A stretch of 64,000 nucleotides of DNA from Climacium dendroides. Taxonomy: Eukaryota; Streptophyta; Bryopsida; Hypnales; Climaciaceae. Each line of letters opens with the position of its first letter. Position 1 is the stretch's first letter. A program made the position numbers and the translations under genes. Location: contig CATNNA010000001.1 in NCBI GenBank assembly GCA_950106755.1, positions 1,054,001 to 1,118,000 of the forward strand, given 5' to 3'. Below the pieces are notes generated by a model, which saw only the letters and a list, made by a program, of their open reading frames with translations, was not told where the DNA came from and searched no databases. Below are positions 39,771 through 52,838 of this stretch, one piece after another.

Positions 39771-41948
39771 ATGGAAAAACTTCATTTTAAGACAACCCTA
39801 TTGCTTTCCTACATTGTCTTCTTCATTTGAAATGGATTTCAAAACAAACACTCGAAAAATCATGTTGTATTGAATACAAACCAAACCAATAAATTATATC
39901 GGTTTGACGTGGAAGCATGTTCAAAAACATAACTCACAAGTTGCAATTGTTCAAAATAATTAGGATTCATGGAAAAACTTCATTTTAAGACAACCCTATT
40001 GCTTTCCTACATTGTCTTCTTCATTTGAAATGGATTTCAAAACAAACACTCGAAAAATCATGCTGTATTGAATACAAACCAAACCAATAAATTATATGGG
40101 TTGGACTTAGAAGCATGTACAAAAACAAAACACACAAGTTGCAATTGTTCAAAATAATTAGGATTCATGGAAAAAATTCATTTTAAGACAACCCTATTGC
40201 TTTCCTACATTGTCTTCTTCATTTGAAATGGATTTCAAAACAAACACTCGAAAAATCATGCTGTATTGAATACAAACCAAACCAATAAATTATATCGGTT
40301 TGACGTGGAAGCATGTCCAAAAACAAAACACACAAGTTGCAATTGTTCAAAATAATTAGGATTCATGGAAAAACTTTATTTTAAGACAACCCTATTGCTT
40401 TCCTACATTGTCTTCTTCATTTGAAATGGATTTCAAAACAAACACTCGAAAAATCATGCTATATTGAATACAAACCAAACCAATAAATTATATGGGTTTG
40501 ACTTAGAAGCATGTCCAAAAACAAAACACACAAGTTGCAATTGTTCAAAATAATTACGATTCATGGAAAAACTTCATTTTAAGACAACCCTATTGCTTTC
40601 CTACATTGTCTTCTTCATTTGAAATGGATTTCAAAACAAACACTCGAAAAATCATGCTGTATTGAATACAAACCAAACCAATAAATTATATGGGTTGGAC
40701 TTAGAAGCATGTACAAAAACAAAACACACAAGTTGCAATTGTTCAAAATAATTAGGATTCATGGAAAAACTTCATTTTAAGACAACCCTATTGCTTTCCT
40801 ACATTGTCTTCTTCATTTGAAATGGATTTCAAAACAAACACTCGAAAAATCATGTTGTATTGAATACAAACCAAACCAATAAATTATATAGGTTGGACTT
40901 AGAAGCATGTCCAAAAACAAAACACACAAGTTGCAATTGTTCAAAATAATTAGGATTCATGGAAAAACTTCATTTTAAGACAACCCTATTGCTTTCCTAC
41001 ATTGTCTTCTTCATTTGAAATGGATTTCAAAACAAACACTCGAAAAATCATGCTATATTGAATACAAACCAAACCAATAAATTATATGGGTTTGACTTAG
41101 AAGCATGTCCAAAAACAAAACACACAAGTTGCAATTGTTCAAAATAATTAGGATTCATGGAAAAACTTCATTTTAAGACAACCCTATTGCTTTCCTACAT
41201 TGTCTTCTTCATTTGAAATGGATTTCAAAACAAACACTCGAAAAATCATGCTGTATTGAATACAAACCAAACCAATAAATTATATCGGTTTGACGTGGAA
41301 GCATGTCCAAAAACAAAACACACAAGTTGCAATTGTTCAAAATAATTAGGATTCATGGAAAAACTTCATTTTAAGACAACCCTATTGCTTTCCTACATTG
41401 TCTTCTTCATTTGAAATGGATTTCAAAACAAACACTCGAAAAATCATGCTGTATTGAATACAAACCAAACCAATAAATTATATGGGTTTGACTTAGAAGC
41501 ATGTCCAAAAACAAAACACACAAGTTGCAATTGTTCAAAATAATTAGGATTCATGGAAAAAATTCATTTTAAGACAACCCTATTGCTTTCCTACATTGTC
41601 TTCTTCATTTGAAATGGATTTCAAAACAAACACTCGAAAAATCATGCTGTATTGAATACAAACCAAACCAATAAATTATATGGGTTGGACTTAGAAGCAT
41701 GTCCAAAAACAAAACACACAAGTTGCAATTGTTCAAAATAATTAGGATTCATGGAAAAACTTCATTTTAAGACAACCCTATTGCTTTCCTACATTGTCTT
41801 CTTCATTTGAAATGGATTTCAAAACAAACACTCGAAAAATCATGCTATATTGAATACAAACCAAACCAATAAATTATATGGGTTTGACTTAGAAGCATGT
41901 CCAAAAACAAAACACACAAGTTGCAATTGTTCAAAATAATTAGGATTC
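39177..41948 (+). repeat. 14-unit segment, copy 1 of a 2970-bp offset duplication
   Basis: The 14 units (2772 bp) match 42147-44918 unit by unit, including ATAGGTTGG, ATAACTC, two AAAAAATTC units and AAACTTTATTTT. The one difference seen is the ending of the AAACTTTATTTT unit: ACG here and AGG in the partner. A single unit (41949) separates the two segments. The segment already contains the 7-unit repeat, so it arose after the 7-unit duplication. Confidence 0.88.
39771..41156 (+). repeat. 7-unit HOR copy 2 with AAAAAATTC marker
   Basis: Every private marker of 38385-39770 recurs at an exact 1386-bp offset: ATGGAAAAAATTC at 40167 against 38781, and AAACTTTATTTT in the units at 40365 against 38979. 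I saw no difference at diagnostic sites. Confidence 0.9.
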
Positions 41949-42146
41949 ATGGAAAAACTTCATTTTAAGACAACCCTATTGCTTTCCTACATTGTCTTCT
42001 TCATTTGAAATGGATTTCAAAACAAACACTCGAAAAATCATGTTGTATTGAATACAAACCAAACCAATAAATTATATAGGTTGGACTTAGAAGCATGTCC
42101 AAAAACAAAACACACAAGTTGCAATTGTTCAAAATAATTAGGATTC

Positions 42147-44918
42147 ATGGAAAAACTTCATTTTAAGACAACCCTATTGCTTTCCTACATTGTCTTCTTC
42201 ATTTGAAATGGATTTCAAAACAAACACTCGAAAAATCATGCTGTATTGAATACAAACCAAACCAATAAATTATATGGGTTGGACTTAGAAGCATGTACAA
42301 AAACAAAACACACAAGTTGCAATTGTTCAAAATAATTAGGATTCATGGAAAAACTTCATTTTAAGACAACCCTATTGCTTTCCTACATTGTCTTCTTCAT
42401 TTGAAATGGATTTCAAAACAAACACTCGAAAAATCATGTTGTATTGAATACAAACCAAACCAATAAATTATATAGGTTGGACTTAGAAGCATGTCCAAAA
42501 ACAAAACACACAAGTTGCAATTGTTCAAAATAATTAGGATTCATGGAAAAACTTCATTTTAAGACAACCCTATTGCTTTCCTACATTGTCTTCTTCATTT
42601 GAAATGGATTTCAAAACAAACACTCGAAAAATCATGCTATATTGAATACAAACCAAACCAATAAATTATATGGGTTTGACTTAGAAGCATGTCCAAAAAC
42701 AAAACACACAAGTTGCAATTGTTCAAAATAATTAGGATTCATGGAAAAACTTCATTTTAAGACAACCCTATTGCTTTCCTACATTGTCTTCTTCATTTGA
42801 AATGGATTTCAAAACAAACACTCGAAAAATCATGTTGTATTGAATACAAACCAAACCAATAAATTATATCGGTTTGACGTGGAAGCATGTTCAAAAACAT
42901 AACTCACAAGTTGCAATTGTTCAAAATAATTAGGATTCATGGAAAAACTTCATTTTAAGACAACCCTATTGCTTTCCTACATTGTCTTCTTCATTTGAAA
43001 TGGATTTCAAAACAAACACTCGAAAAATCATGCTGTATTGAATACAAACCAAACCAATAAATTATATGGGTTGGACTTAGAAGCATGTACAAAAACAAAA
43101 CACACAAGTTGCAATTGTTCAAAATAATTAGGATTCATGGAAAAAATTCATTTTAAGACAACCCTATTGCTTTCCTACATTGTCTTCTTCATTTGAAATG
43201 GATTTCAAAACAAACACTCGAAAAATCATGCTGTATTGAATACAAACCAAACCAATAAATTATATCGGTTTGACGTGGAAGCATGTCCAAAAACAAAACA
43301 CACAAGTTGCAATTGTTCAAAATAATTAGGATTCATGGAAAAACTTTATTTTAAGACAACCCTATTGCTTTCCTACATTGTCTTCTTCATTTGAAATGGA
43401 TTTCAAAACAAACACTCGAAAAATCATGCTATATTGAATACAAACCAAACCAATAAATTATATGGGTTTGACTTAGAAGCATGTCCAAAAACAAAACACA
43501 CAAGTTGCAATTGTTCAAAATAATTAGGATTCATGGAAAAACTTCATTTTAAGACAACCCTATTGCTTTCCTACATTGTCTTCTTCATTTGAAATGGATT
43601 TCAAAACAAACACTCGAAAAATCATGCTGTATTGAATACAAACCAAACCAATAAATTATATGGGTTGGACTTAGAAGCATGTACAAAAACAAAACACACA
43701 AGTTGCAATTGTTCAAAATAATTAGGATTCATGGAAAAACTTCATTTTAAGACAACCCTATTGCTTTCCTACATTGTCTTCTTCATTTGAAATGGATTTC
43801 AAAACAAACACTCGAAAAATCATGTTGTATTGAATACAAACCAAACCAATAAATTATATAGGTTGGACTTAGAAGCATGTCCAAAAACAAAACACACAAG
43901 TTGCAATTGTTCAAAATAATTAGGATTCATGGAAAAACTTCATTTTAAGACAACCCTATTGCTTTCCTACATTGTCTTCTTCATTTGAAATGGATTTCAA
44001 AACAAACACTCGAAAAATCATGCTATATTGAATACAAACCAAACCAATAAATTATATGGGTTTGACTTAGAAGCATGTCCAAAAACAAAACACACAAGTT
44101 GCAATTGTTCAAAATAATTAGGATTCATGGAAAAACTTCATTTTAAGACAACCCTATTGCTTTCCTACATTGTCTTCTTCATTTGAAATGGATTTCAAAA
44201 CAAACACTCGAAAAATCATGCTGTATTGAATACAAACCAAACCAATAAATTATATCGGTTTGACGTGGAAGCATGTCCAAAAACAAAACACACAAGTTGC
44301 AATTGTTCAAAATAATTAGGATTCATGGAAAAACTTCATTTTAAGACAACCCTATTGCTTTCCTACATTGTCTTCTTCATTTGAAATGGATTTCAAAACA
44401 AACACTCGAAAAATCATGCTGTATTGAATACAAACCAAACCAATAAATTATATGGGTTTGACTTAGAAGCATGTCCAAAAACAAAACACACAAGTTGCAA
44501 TTGTTCAAAATAATTAGGATTCATGGAAAAAATTCATTTTAAGACAACCCTATTGCTTTCCTACATTGTCTTCTTCATTTGAAATGGATTTCAAAACAAA
44601 CACTCGAAAAATCATGCTGTATTGAATACAAACCAAACCAATAAATTATATGGGTTGGACTTAGAAGCATGTCCAAAAACAAAACACACAAGTTGCAATT
44701 GTTCAAAATAATTAGGATTCATGGAAAAACTTCATTTTAAGACAACCCTATTGCTTTCCTACATTGTCTTCTTCATTTGAAATGGATTTCAAAACAAACA
44801 CTCGAAAAATCATGCTATATTGAATACAAACCAAACCAATAAATTATATGGGTTTGACTTAGAAGCATGTCCAAAAACAAAACACACAAGTTGCAATTGT
44901 TCAAAATAATTAGGATTC
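42147..44918 (+). repeat. 14-unit segment, copy 2 of the 2970-bp offset duplication
   Basis: This is the partner of 39177-41948 at a 15-unit offset. Units 42741-44126 are the third copy of the 7-unit HOR. Downstream, units 44919, 45117 and 45315 repeat the order of 44127, 44325 and 44523, a local four-unit duplication that ends with an extra AAAAAATTC unit at 45513 carrying CTCGATAAATC. Confidence 0.88.
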
Positions 44919-47888
44919 ATGGAAAAACTTCATTTTAAGACAACCCTATTGCTTTCCTACATTGTCTTCTTCATTTGAAATGGATTTCAAAACAAACACT
45001 CGAAAAATCATGCTGTATTGAATACAAACCAAACCAATAAATTATATCGGTTTGACGTGGAAGCATGTCCAAAAACAAAACACACAAGTTGCAATTGTTC
45101 AAAATAATTAGGATTCATGGAAAAACTTCATTTTAAGACAACCCTATTGCTTTCCTACATTGTCTTCTTCATTTGAAATGGATTTCAAAACAAACACTCG
45201 AAAAATCATGCTGTATTGAATACAAACCAAACCAATAAATTATATGGGTTTGACTTAGAAGCATGTCCAAAAACAAAACACACAAGTTGCAATTGTTCAA
45301 AATAATTAGGATTCATGGAAAAAATTCATTTTAAGACAACCCTATTGCTTTCCTACATTGTCTTCTTCATTTGAAATGGATTTCAAAACAAACACTCGAA
45401 AAATCATGCTGTATTGAATACAAACCAAACCAATAAATTATATGGGTTGGACTTAGAAGCATGTCCAAAAACAAAACACACAAGTTGCAATTGTTCAAAA
45501 TAATTAGGATTCATGGAAAAAATTCATTTTAAGACAACCCTATTGCTTTCCTACATTGTCTTCTTCATTTGAAATGGATTTCAAAACAAACACTCGATAA
45601 ATCATGCTGTATTGAATACAAACCAAACCAATAAATTATATGGGTTGGACTTAGAAGCATGTCCAAAAACAAAACACACAAGTTGCAATTGTTCAAAATA
45701 ATTAGGATTCATGGAAAAACTTCATTTTAAGACAACCCTATTGCTTTCCTACATTGTCTTCTTCATTTGAAATGGATTTCAAAACAAACACTCGAAAAAT
45801 CATGCTATATTGAATACAAACCAAACCAATAAATTATATGGGTTGGACTTAGAAGCATGTCCAAAAACAAAACACACAAGTTGCAATTGTTCAAAATAAT
45901 TAGGATTCATGGAAAAACTTCATTTTAAGACAACCCTATTGCTTTCCTACATTGTCTTCTTCATTTGAAATGGATTTCAAAACAAACACTCGAAAAATCA
46001 TGTTGTATTGAATACAAACCAAACCAATAAATTATATCGGTTTGACGTGGAAGCATGTTCAAAAACATAACTCACAAGTTGCAATTGTTCAAAATAATTA
46101 GGATTCATGGAAAAACTTCATTTTAAGACAACCCTATTGCTTTCCTACATTGTCTTCTTCATTTGAAATGGATTTCAAAACAAACACTCGAAAAATCATG
46201 CTATATTGAATACAAACCAAACCAATAAATTATATGGGTTTGACTTAGAAGCATGTCCAAAAACAAAACACACAAGTTGCAATTGTTCAAAATAATTACG
46301 ATTCATGGAAAAACTTCATTTTAAGACAACCCTATTGCTTTCCTACATTGTCTTCTTCATTTGAAATGGATTTCAAAACAAACACTCGAAAAATCATGCT
46401 GTATTGAATACAAACCAAACCAATAAATTATATGGGTTGGACTTAGAAGCATGTACAAAAACAAAACACACAAGTTGCAATTGTTCAAAATAATTAGGAT
46501 TCATGGAAAAACTTCATTTTAAGACAACCCTATTGCTTTCCTACATTGTCTTCTTCATTTGAAATGGATTTCAAAACAAACACTCGAAAAATCATGCTAT
46601 ATTGAATACAAACCAAACCAATAAATTATATGGGTTGGACTTAGAAGCATGTCCAAAAACAAAACACACAAGTTGCAATTGTTCAAAATAATTAGGATTC
46701 ATGGAAAAACTTCATTTTAAGACAACCCTATTGCTTTCCTACATTGTCTTCTTCATTTGAAATGGATTTCAAAACAAACACTCGAAAAATCATGCTGTAT
46801 TGAATACAAACCAAACCAATAAATTATATCGGTTTGACGTGGAAGCATGTCCAAAAACAAAACACACAAGTTGCAATTGTTCAAAATAATTAGGATTCAT
46901 GGAAAAACTTCATTTTAAGACAACCCTATTGCTTTCCTACATTGTCTTCTTCATTTGAAATGGATTTCAAAACAAACACTCGAAAAATCATGCTGTATTG
47001 AATACAAACCAAACCAATAAATTATATGGGTTTGACTTAGAAGCATGTCCAAAAACAAAACACACAAGTTGCAATTGTTCAAAATAATTAGGATTCATGG
47101 AAAATATTCATTTTAAGACAACCCTATTGCTTTCCTACATTGTCTTCTTCATTTGAAATGGATTTCAAAACAAACACTCGAAAAATCATGCTGTATTGAA
47201 TACAAACCAAACCAATAAATTATATGGGTTGGACTTAGAAGCATGTACAAAAACAAAACACACAAGTTGCAATTGTTCAAAATAATTAGGATTCATGGAA
47301 AAACTTCATTTTAAGACAACCCTATTGCTTTCCTACATTGTCTTCTTCATTTGAAATGGATTTCAAAACAAACACTCGATAAATCATGCTGTATTGAATA
47401 CAAACCAAACCAATAAATTATATAGGTTTGACTTAGAAGCATGTCCAAAAACAAAACACACAAGTTGCAATTGTTCAAAATAATTAGGATTCATGGAAAA
47501 ACTTCATTTTAAGACAACCCTATTGCTTTCCTACATTGTCTTCTTCATTTGAAATGGATTTCAAAACAAACACTCGAAAAATCATGCTATATTGAATACA
47601 AACCAAACCAATAAATTATATGGGTTGGACTTAGAAGCATGTACAAAAACAAAACACACAAGTTGCAATTGTTCAAAATAATTAGGATTCATGGAAAAAC
47701 TTCATTTTAAGACAACCCTATTGCTTTCCTACATTGTCTTCTTCATTTGAAATGGATTTCAAAACAAACACTCGAAAAATCATGCTGTATTGAATACAAA
47801 CCAAACCAATAAATTATATGGGTTGGACTTAGAAGCATGTACAAAAACAAAACACACAAGTTGCAATTGTTCAAAATAATTAGGATTC

Positions 47889-50264
47889 ATGGAAAAACTT
47901 CATTTTAAGACAACCCTATTGCTTTCCTACATTGTCTTCTTCATTTGAAATGGATTTCAAAACAAACACTCGAAAAATCATGTTGTATTGAATACAAACC
48001 AAACCAATAAATTATATAGGTTGGACTTAGAAGCATGTCCAAAAACAAAACACACAAGTTGCAATTGTTCAAAATAATTAGGATTCATGGAAAAACTTCA
48101 TTTTAAGACAACCCTATTGCTTTCCTACATTGTCTTCTTCATTTGAAATGGATTTCAAAACAAACACTCGAAAAATCATGCTATATTGAATACAAACCAA
48201 ACCAATAAATTATATGGGTTTGACTTAGAAGCATGTCCAAAAACAAAACACACAAGTTGCAATTGTTCAAAATAATTAGGATTCATGGAAAAACTTCATT
48301 TTAAGACAACCCTATTGCTTTCCTACATTGTCTTCTTCATTTGAAATGGATTTCAAAACAAACACTCGAAAAATCATGCTGTATTGAATACAAACCAAAC
48401 CAATAAATTATATCGGTTTGACGTGGAAGCATGTCCAAAAACAAAACACACAAGTTGCAATTGTTCAAAATAATTACGATTGATGGAAAAACTTCATTTT
48501 AAGACAACCCTATTGCTTTCCTACATTGTCTTCTTCATTTGAAATGGATTTCAAAACAGACACTCGAAAAATCATGCTGTATTGAATACAAACCAAACCA
48601 ATAAATTATATCGGTTTGACGTAGAAGCATGTCCAAAAACAAAACACACAAGTTGCAATTGTTCAAAATAATTAGGATTCATGGAAAAACTTCATTTTAA
48701 GACAACCCTATTGCTTTCCTACATTGTCTTCTTCATTTGAAATGGATTTCAAAACAAACACTCGAAAAATCATGCTATATTGAATACAAACCAAACCAAT
48801 AAATTATATGGGTTTGACTTAGAAGCATGTCCAAAAACAAAACACACAAGTTGCAATTGTTCAAAATAATTAGGATTCATGGAAAAACTTCATTTTAAGA
48901 CAACCCTATTGCTTTCCTACATTGTCTTCTTCATTTGAAATGGATTTCAAAACAAACACTCGAAAAATCATGTTGTATTGAATACAAACCAAACCAATAA
49001 ATTATATGGGTTGGACTTAGAAGCATGTACAAAAACAAAACACACAAGTTGCAATTGTTCAAAATAATTAGGATTCATGGAAAAACTTCATTTTAAGACA
49101 ACCCTATTGCTTTCCTACATTGTCTTCTTCATTTGAAATGGATTTCAAAACAAACACTCGAAAAATCATGTTGTATTGAATACAAACCAAACCAATAAAT
49201 TATATAGTTTTGACTTAGAAGCATGTCCAAAAACAAAACACACAAGTTGCAATTGTTCAAAATAATTAGGATTCATGGAAAAACTTCATTTTAAGACAAC
49301 CCTATTGCTTTCCTACATTGTCTTCTTCATTTGAAATGGATTTCAAAACAAACACTCGAAAAATCATGCTATATTGAATACAAACCAAACCAATAAATTA
49401 TATGGGTTTGACTTAGAAGCATGTCCAAAAACAAAACACACAAGTTGCAATTGTTCAAAATAATTAGGATTCATGGAAAAACTTCATTTTAAGACAACCC
49501 TATTGCTTTCCTACATTGTCTTCTTCATTTGAAATGGATTTCAAAACAAACACTCGAAAAATCATGCTGTATTGAATACAAACCAAACCAATAAATTATA
49601 TCGGTTTGACGTGGAAGCATGTCCAAAAACAAAACACACAAGTTGCAATTGTTCAAAATAATTACGATTGATGGAAAAACTTCATTTTAAGACAACCCTA
49701 TTGCTTTCCTACATTGTCTTCTTCATTTGAAATGGATTTCAAAACAGACACTCGAAAAATCATGCTGTATTGAATACAAACCAAACCAATAAATTATATC
49801 GGTTTGACGTAGAAGCATGTCCAAAAACAAAACACACAAGTTGCAATTGTTCAAAATAATTAGGATTCATGGAAAAACTTCATTTTAAGACAACCCTATT
49901 GCTTTCCTACATTGTCTTCTTCATTTGAAATGGATTTCAAAACAAACACTCGAAAAATCATGCTATATTGAATACAAACCAAACCAATAAATTATATGGG
50001 TTTGACTTAGAAGCATGTCCAAAAACAAAACACACAAGTTGCAATTGTTCAAAATAATTAGGATTCATGGAAAAACTTCATTTTAAGACAACCCTATTGC
50101 TTTCCTACATTGTCTTCTTCATTTGAAATGGATTTCAAAACAAACACTCGAAAAATCATGTTGTATTGAATACAAACCAAACCAATAAATTATATGGGTT
50201 GGACTTAGAAGCATGTACAAAAACAAAACACACAAGTTGCAATTGTTCAAAATAATTAGGATTC
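47889..50264 (+). repeat. Two 6-unit HOR copies (1188 bp each)
   Basis: Copies at 47889-49076 and 49077-50264 share an ACG ending followed by TGATGG, then the rare AAAACAGACACTCG with GACGTAGA (units 48483 and 49671), then GGGTTTGACTTA and CATGTTGTA with GGGTTGG. The first units differ: ATAGGTTGG in the first copy and ATAGTTTTG in the second. Unit 50265 (ATAGGTTGG) begins a third, incomplete version. Confidence 0.88.
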
Positions 50265-52640
50265 ATGGAAAAACTTCATTTTAAGACAACCCTATTGCTT
50301 TCCTACATTGTCTTCTTCATTTGAAATGGATTTCAAAACAAACACTCGAAAAATCATGTTGTATTGAATACAAACCAAACCAATAAATTATATAGGTTGG
50401 ACTTAGAAGCATGTCCAAAAACAAAACACACAAGTTGCAATTGTTCAAAATAATTAGGATTCATGGAAAAACTTCATTTTAAGACAACCCTATTGCTTTC
50501 CTACATTGTCTTCTTCATTTGAAATGGATTTCAAAACAAACACTCGAAAAATCATGCTATATTGAATACAAACCAAACCAATAAATTATATGGGTTTGAC
50601 TTAGAAGCATGTCCAAAAACAAAACACACAAGTTGCAATTGTTCAAAATAATTAGGATTCATGGAAAAACTTCATTTTAAGACAACCCTATTGCTTTCCT
50701 ACATTGTCTTCTTCATTTGAAATGGATTTCAAAACAAACACTCGAAAAATCATGCTGTATTGAATACAAACCAAACCAATAAATTATATCGGTTTGACGT
50801 GGAAGCATGTCCAAAAACAAAACACACAAGTTGCAATTGTTCAAAATAATTAGGATTCATGGAAAAACTTCATTTTAAGACAACCCTATTGCTTTCCTAC
50901 ATTGTCTTCTTCATTTGAAATGGATTTCAAAACAAACACTCGAAAAATCATGCTGTATTGAATACAAACCAAACCAATAAATTATATGGGTTTGACTTAG
51001 AAGCATGTCCAAAAACAAAACACACAAGTTGCAATTGTTCAAAATAATTAGGATTCATGGAAAAAATTCATTTTAAGACAACCCTATTGCTTTCCTACAT
51101 TGTCTTCTTCATTTGAAATGGATTTCAAAACAAACACTCGAAAAATCATGCTGTATTGAATACAAACCAAACCAATAAATTATATGGGTTTGACGTGGAA
51201 GCATGTCCAAAAACAAAACACACAAGTTGCAATTGTTCAAAATAATTAGGATTCATGGAAAAACTTCATTTTAAGACAACCCTATTGCTTTCCTACATTG
51301 TCTTCTTCATTTGAAATGGATTTCAAAACAAACACTCGAAAAATCATGCTATATTGAATACAAACCAAACCAATAAATTATATGGGTTGGACTTAGAAGC
51401 ATGTACAAAAACAAAACACACAAGTTGCAATTGTTCAAAATAATTAGGATTCATGGAAAAACTTCATTTTAAAAGAACCCTTTTGCTTTCCTACATTGTC
51501 TTCTTCATTTGAAATGGATTTCAAAACAAACACTCGAAAAATCATGGTTTATTGAATACAAACCAAACCAATAAATTATATCGGTTTGACATGGAAGCAT
51601 GTCCAAAAACAAAACACACAAGTTGCAATTGTTCAAAATAATTACGATTCATGGAAAAACTTCATTTTACGACAACCCTATTGCTTTCCTACATTGTCTT
51701 CTTCATTTGAAATGGATTTCAAAACAAACACTCGAAAAATCATGCTATATTGAATACAAACCAAACCAATAAATTATATGGGTTTGACTTAGAAGCATGT
51801 CCAAAAACAAAACACACAAGTTGCAATTGTTCAAAATAATTAGGATTCATGGAAAAACTTCATTTTAAGACAACCCTATTGCTTTCCTACATTGTCTTCT
51901 TCATTTGAAATGGATTTCAAAACAAACACTCGAAAAATCATGTTGTATTAAATACAAACCAAACCAATAAATTATATCGGTTTGACGTGGAAGCATGTCC
52001 AAAAACAAAACACACAAGTTGCAATTGTTCAAAATAATTAGGATTCATGGAAAAACTTCATTTTAAGACAACCCTATTGCTTTCCTATACTGTCTTCTTC
52101 ATTTGAAATGGATTTCAAAACAAACAGTCGAAAAATCACGCTGTATTGAATACAAACGAAACCAATAAATTATATCAGTTTGACGTAGAAGCATGTCCAA
52201 AAACAAAACACACAAGTTGTAATTGTTCAAAATAATTACGATTCATGGAAAAACTTCATTTTAAGACAACCCTATTGCTTTCCTACATTGTCTTCTTCAT
52301 TTGAAATGGATTTCAAAACAAACACTTGAAAAATCATGCTATATTGAATACAAACCAAACCAATAAATTATATCGGTTTGACGTGGAAGGGTGTCCAAAA
52401 ACAAAACACACAAGTTGCAATTGTTCAAAATAATTAGGATTCATGGAAAAACTTCATTTTAAGACAACCCTATTGCTTTCCTACATTGTCTTCTTCATTT
52501 GAAATGGATTTCAAAACAAACACTCGAAAAATCATGCTGTATTGAATACAAACGAAGCCAATAAATTATATCGGTTTGACGTGGAAGCATGTCCAAAAAC
52601 AAAACACACAAGTTGCAATTGTTCAAAATAATTAGGATTC
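50265..52640 (+). repeat. 12-unit segment, copy 1 (zone III to IV transition)
   Basis: Order: ATAGGTTGG, GGGTTTGACTTA, CGGTTTGACGTGG, GGGTTTGACTTA, AAAAAATTC with GGGTTTGACGTGG, GGGTTGG/GTAC, CATGGTTTATTG, TTTTACGAC, then D, E (ATCAGTTTG), F (AAGGGTGTCC) and A. The whole order recurs at 52839-55610, with two extra units inserted before D. Confidence 0.88.
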
Positions 52641-52838
52641 ATGGAAAAACTTCATTTTAAGACAACCCTATTGCTTTCCTACATTGTCTTCTTCATTTGA
52701 AATGGATTTCAAAACAAACACTCGAAAAATCATGCTGTATTGAATACAAACCAAACCAATAAATTATATGGGTTTGACGTGGAAGCATGTCCAAAAACAA
52801 AACACACAAGTTGCAATTGTTCAAAATAATTAGGATTC

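Larger units (their letters stand above)
23535..51254 (+). repeat. Zone III: homogeneous core of the array
   Basis: This 27.7-kb stretch uses a smaller set of unit types: CATGCTGTA or CATGCTATA with GGGTTGG/GTAC, GGGTTTGACTTA or CGGTTTGACGTGG, and CATGTTGTA with ATAACTC. The GCTC variant and the ATAACAC ending of other zones are absent as far as I can read. ATAACTC is almost confined here (first at 23931, last in this zone at 45909, plus one at 59373). Several large duplications lie within it, annotated separately. It holds no gene or insertion. Confidence 0.75.
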
